Of a DNA stretch of 64,000 nucleotides, positions 62,030-64,000 are shown piece after piece. This stretch comes from Paucilactobacillus kaifaensis (lineage in GTDB: Bacteria > Bacillota > Bacilli > Lactobacillales > Lactobacillaceae). The DNA is taken from positions 62,001-126,000 of the forward strand of contig NZ_BJDM01000002.1 of NCBI RefSeq assembly GCF_005405145.1, in the 5' to 3' direction. Positions within the stretch are counted from its first letter, which is position 1. Each line of letters starts with the position of its first letter. Both the position numbers and the translations under genes were made by a program. A model generated the notes under the pieces. It was not told the origin of the DNA, searched no databases, and worked only from the letters and a program-made list of their open reading frames with translations.

Positions 62030-64000
62030 ATGAAAAACCAGGGACAAGGCGAACACACTTATCGTCGCTTGACGAAAGTATTGTTAGTTACCTTGGCAGC
62101 TGTATTTTCGATCTTAATTGCTGGTGGATTTCTCATTTTTAAGAATGAAGCACCACGACCACAAAAAATGGTGGATCCGGCAGGAACAACGATCATCAGT
62201 CATTCAGATATGTTGAGTGGCCAAGCTGTGTATGAAAAATATGGGTTAACAGATTATGGGACTCTTTTGGGGAACGGATCTTATTTGGGGCCAGATTATA
62301 CCGCAGAAAGTTTACACATTTACTTGCGCGGAATGGATCACTATTATGCAAATACATTATATGGTAAGAGCTATAATTCAATTAGTGACTTCCGCCAAGA
62401 TGCAATTAAAGCGAAAGTTAAAAAAGAAATTCGGGTGAATCGCTACGATAAAGCGACTGACACTCTAAAATTAACTAACGCTCAGGTAGCTGGAGTTAAG
62501 TATTTACAAAAGTATTATCGTCATGAATTCGTCAACAATCCACGACAAGCCGGCTTACCAGAAAACATGATTAATCAAAAAACAACTGATGAATTCATGT
62601 CTAATGGTAATAAGGTCGATCAACTCACGTCCTACTTTTTCTGGACAGCATGGGTTTCATCAACCAACCGTCCTAATCGTGAATTTACGTACACAAATAA
62701 CTGGCCCTATGACTTAGACGCTGGTAACGTAATGCCTGCTGAAGCGATGGTTTGGACCGCAATTAGTGTTGCTGTGCTCGTTGCTGGTGTTGGTGTCATT
62801 ATTTGGTACCAACGTCGTTATCACTTTGATATGGACGCTGCTTACTCAGAAGGTAATATGCCGGTGATTAACGCGGACGCACCAATTACAACTAGCCAGC
62901 GTAAATCAGCTAAGTATTTCATGATCGTGATGTTGATGTTCTTGGTGCAAGTTTTACTGGGAGCATTAATGGCGCATTATTATTCAGAAAATACGTTCTT
63001 TGGTCTTGATCTGCAAAATATTTGGCCATTCAACCTGGCTAAATCATGGCATTTGCAATTGGCAATTTTCTGGATTGCAACTTCTTGGCTTGGTGCTGGG
63101 GTGTACCTCACACCACGAGTGTTAGGCCGTGAGCCAAAACATCAAGGTGTACTAGTCGATATCTTATTCTGGGCATTAATCGTTGTGGTCGGCGGTTCCA
63201 TGCTAGGCGAGTGGGGAGCCATTCTTAACTGGAAGTTCTTTAACAACAAATGGTGGCTCTTTGGTCACTTCGGTTGGGAATATATTGAACTTGGTAAGTT
63301 CTGGCAGATTCTGCTCATCATCGGAATGCTGCTATGGGTAGTCATCTTAATGCGTGGCTTCATTCCTAAGATGCGTAAGAAACTAGACGGCTACGACCGT
63401 ACTCGTTTGATTACTTTATTGTTCATGGGTTCAATTGCGATCCCTGCATTCTACCTTGCTACTTTATTTATTTTGCCACATTCACACGTTACATTTGCTG
63501 ATTACTGGCGTTGGTGGATTGTTCATCTTTGGGTAGAAGGTATCTTCGAATCATTCGCTGTAATCTTAATTGGATACTTAATGGTTGATATGAAATTAAC
63601 TACGATTAAATCAACCATCCGTGCTCTCTACTTCCAGTTGATCCTATTACTTGGATCAGGAGTTGTCGGAATGGGACACCATTACTTCTGGGAAGGTGAC
63701 CACTCCATTTGGTTGGCCTTAGGTGCTTGTTTCTCAGCACTAGAAGTTATTCCACTTTGCCTTTTGATTTGGGAAGCTTGGACACATTACCGAGTTGTTC
63801 GCGACTCAGGGATTGAATTTCCGTACAAACCAACCTTTGTTTTCTTAGCTTGGACTGGAATTTGGAATGCAATTGGTGCCGGTGCCCTCGGATTCTTGAT
63901 TAACGCACCTGCAATTAATTACTTTGAACATGGTACTCAATGGACATCTGCTCATGCGCACACATCAATGGCCGGAGTTTACGGTATGCTTTCCCTTGCC
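62030..64000 (+). CDS. norB: Quinol-dependent nitric oxide reductase, NorB/NorZ type (3' end outside window)
   Basis: 657 codons visible from ATG at 62030 (AAAGGAG upstream), open at the window edge; the family is about 750-800 residues. N-terminal extension with one membrane helix and a large extracytoplasmic domain (about 40-235) as in single-subunit qNOR, then a haem-copper-oxidase-like membrane core. Metal ligands are visible: SWHLQLAIFW, HLWVEGIFE (His plus the Glu of the FeB site), GMGHHYFWEG and AHAHTSMAG. Reduces NO to N2O with quinol. Needs haem b, haem b3 and non-haem iron, which connects it to the haem-uptake operon. Confidence 0.92.
   Translation, partial: MKNQGQGEHTYRRLTKVLLVTLAAVFSILIAGGFLIFKNEAPRPQKMVDPAGTTIISHSDMLSGQAVYEKYGLTDYGTLLGNGSYLGPDYTAESLHIYLRGMDHYYANTLYGKSYNSISDFRQDAIKAKVKKEIRVNRYDKATDTLKLTNAQVAGVKYLQKYYRHEFVNNPRQAGLPENMINQKTTDEFMSNGNKVDQLTSYFFWTAWVSSTNRPNREFTYTNNWPYDLDAGNVMPAEAMVWTAISVAVLVAGVGVIIWYQRRYHFDMDAAYSEGNMPVINADAPITTSQRKSAKYFMIVMLMFLVQVLLGALMAHYYSENTFFGLDLQNIWPFNLAKSWHLQLAIFWIATSWLGAGVYLTPRVLGREPKHQGVLVDILFWALIVVVGGSMLGEWGAILNWKFFNNKWWLFGHFGWEYIELGKFWQILLIIGMLLWVVILMRGFIPKMRKKLDGYDRTRLITLLFMGSIAIPAFYLATLFILPHSHVTFADYWRWWIVHLWVEGIFESFAVILIGYLMVDMKLTTIKSTIRALYFQLILLLGSGVVGMGHHYFWEGDHSIWLALGACFSALEVIPLCLLIWEAWTHYRVVRDSGIEFPYKPTFVFLAWTGIWNAIGAGALGFLINAPAINYFEHGTQWTSAHAHTSMAGVYGMLSLA

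Noticed and set aside
62196-62438. Short open frames on both strands inside the NO reductase gene
   Set aside because: They are shadows of a continuous norB frame with clear haem-ligand motifs.

Overview
The window is chromosomal DNA from an AT-rich Gram-positive bacterium, most likely a member of the Lactobacillaceae. This rests on strong AGGAGG-type ribosome sites, GTG/TTG starts, intrinsic terminators after most transcription units, zinc-type L33 followed by SecE, lipobox-bearing binding proteins, and LAB-type PepN, ScrK-like fructokinase, GuaA, CoaA and LtaS. The species cannot be named from the sequence. No rRNA, tRNA or CRISPR array was seen.

Layout. 0-0.4 kb: rpmG and the start of secE (minus). 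0.6-6.8 kb: five-gene haem-uptake operon (five-NEAT surface protein, single-NEAT protein, haem-binding lipoprotein-like protein, permease, ATPase), closed by a 96-bp tandem repeat ending in a long hairpin. 7.2-8.8 kb: a solitary branched-chain amino-acid binding protein behind a Leu-rich leader peptide and stacked attenuator hairpins. 9.3-12.8 kb: glutathione peroxidase and a three-gene glycine-betaine ABC transporter. 13.2-14.5 kb: CPA2 antiporter behind an intrinsic terminator in its leader. 14.5-18.1 kb: MarR-linked NmrA/ADH pair and small orphan genes. 18.3-24.8 kb: duplicated CPBP membrane protease, RecQ, cyclophilin, L,D-transpeptidase, Ser-rich membrane protein. 24.9-45.2 kb: housekeeping and redox genes, including an amino-acid permease with leader terminator, ArsR-oxidoreductase, PepN, fructokinase, NudC, LysR-controlled acetyltransferase/SDR, NmrA/Rrf2, GAPDH, a MarR-ABC exporter pair, an FAH protein and DUF554.

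45.5-56.6 kb is accessory. Three related copies of the guaA 3' flank (near 45.6, 48.35 and 56.6 kb) frame two blocks. The inner block (48.39-56.61 kb) has a tyrosine integrase, a DUF3173 excisionase-like protein, an HTH plus Rep_trans (MOBT-type) relaxase, an oriT-like C-run/G-run site beside a GC-rich branched structure, an HTH regulator, and a cargo operon (OpuB-type ABC transporter plus oxidoreductase) with a divergent Rrf2 regulator. It reads as an integrative mobilizable element in the 3' end of guaA. The outer block (45.66-48.39 kb) carries a PrrC/RloC-like AAA ATPase with an R-x3-E...H candidate nuclease triad, preceded by a 33-codon ORF; it may be a defence cargo left by an earlier integration.

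56.6-64 kb: guaA, coaA, a second and diverged 96-bp repeat/hairpin element directly after the stop codon of a lipoteichoic-acid-synthase gene, and the first 657 codons of a quinol-dependent nitric oxide reductase. The haem-uptake operon and the haem-requiring NO reductase make a plausible functional pair in an organism expected to lack haem synthesis; this is inference.
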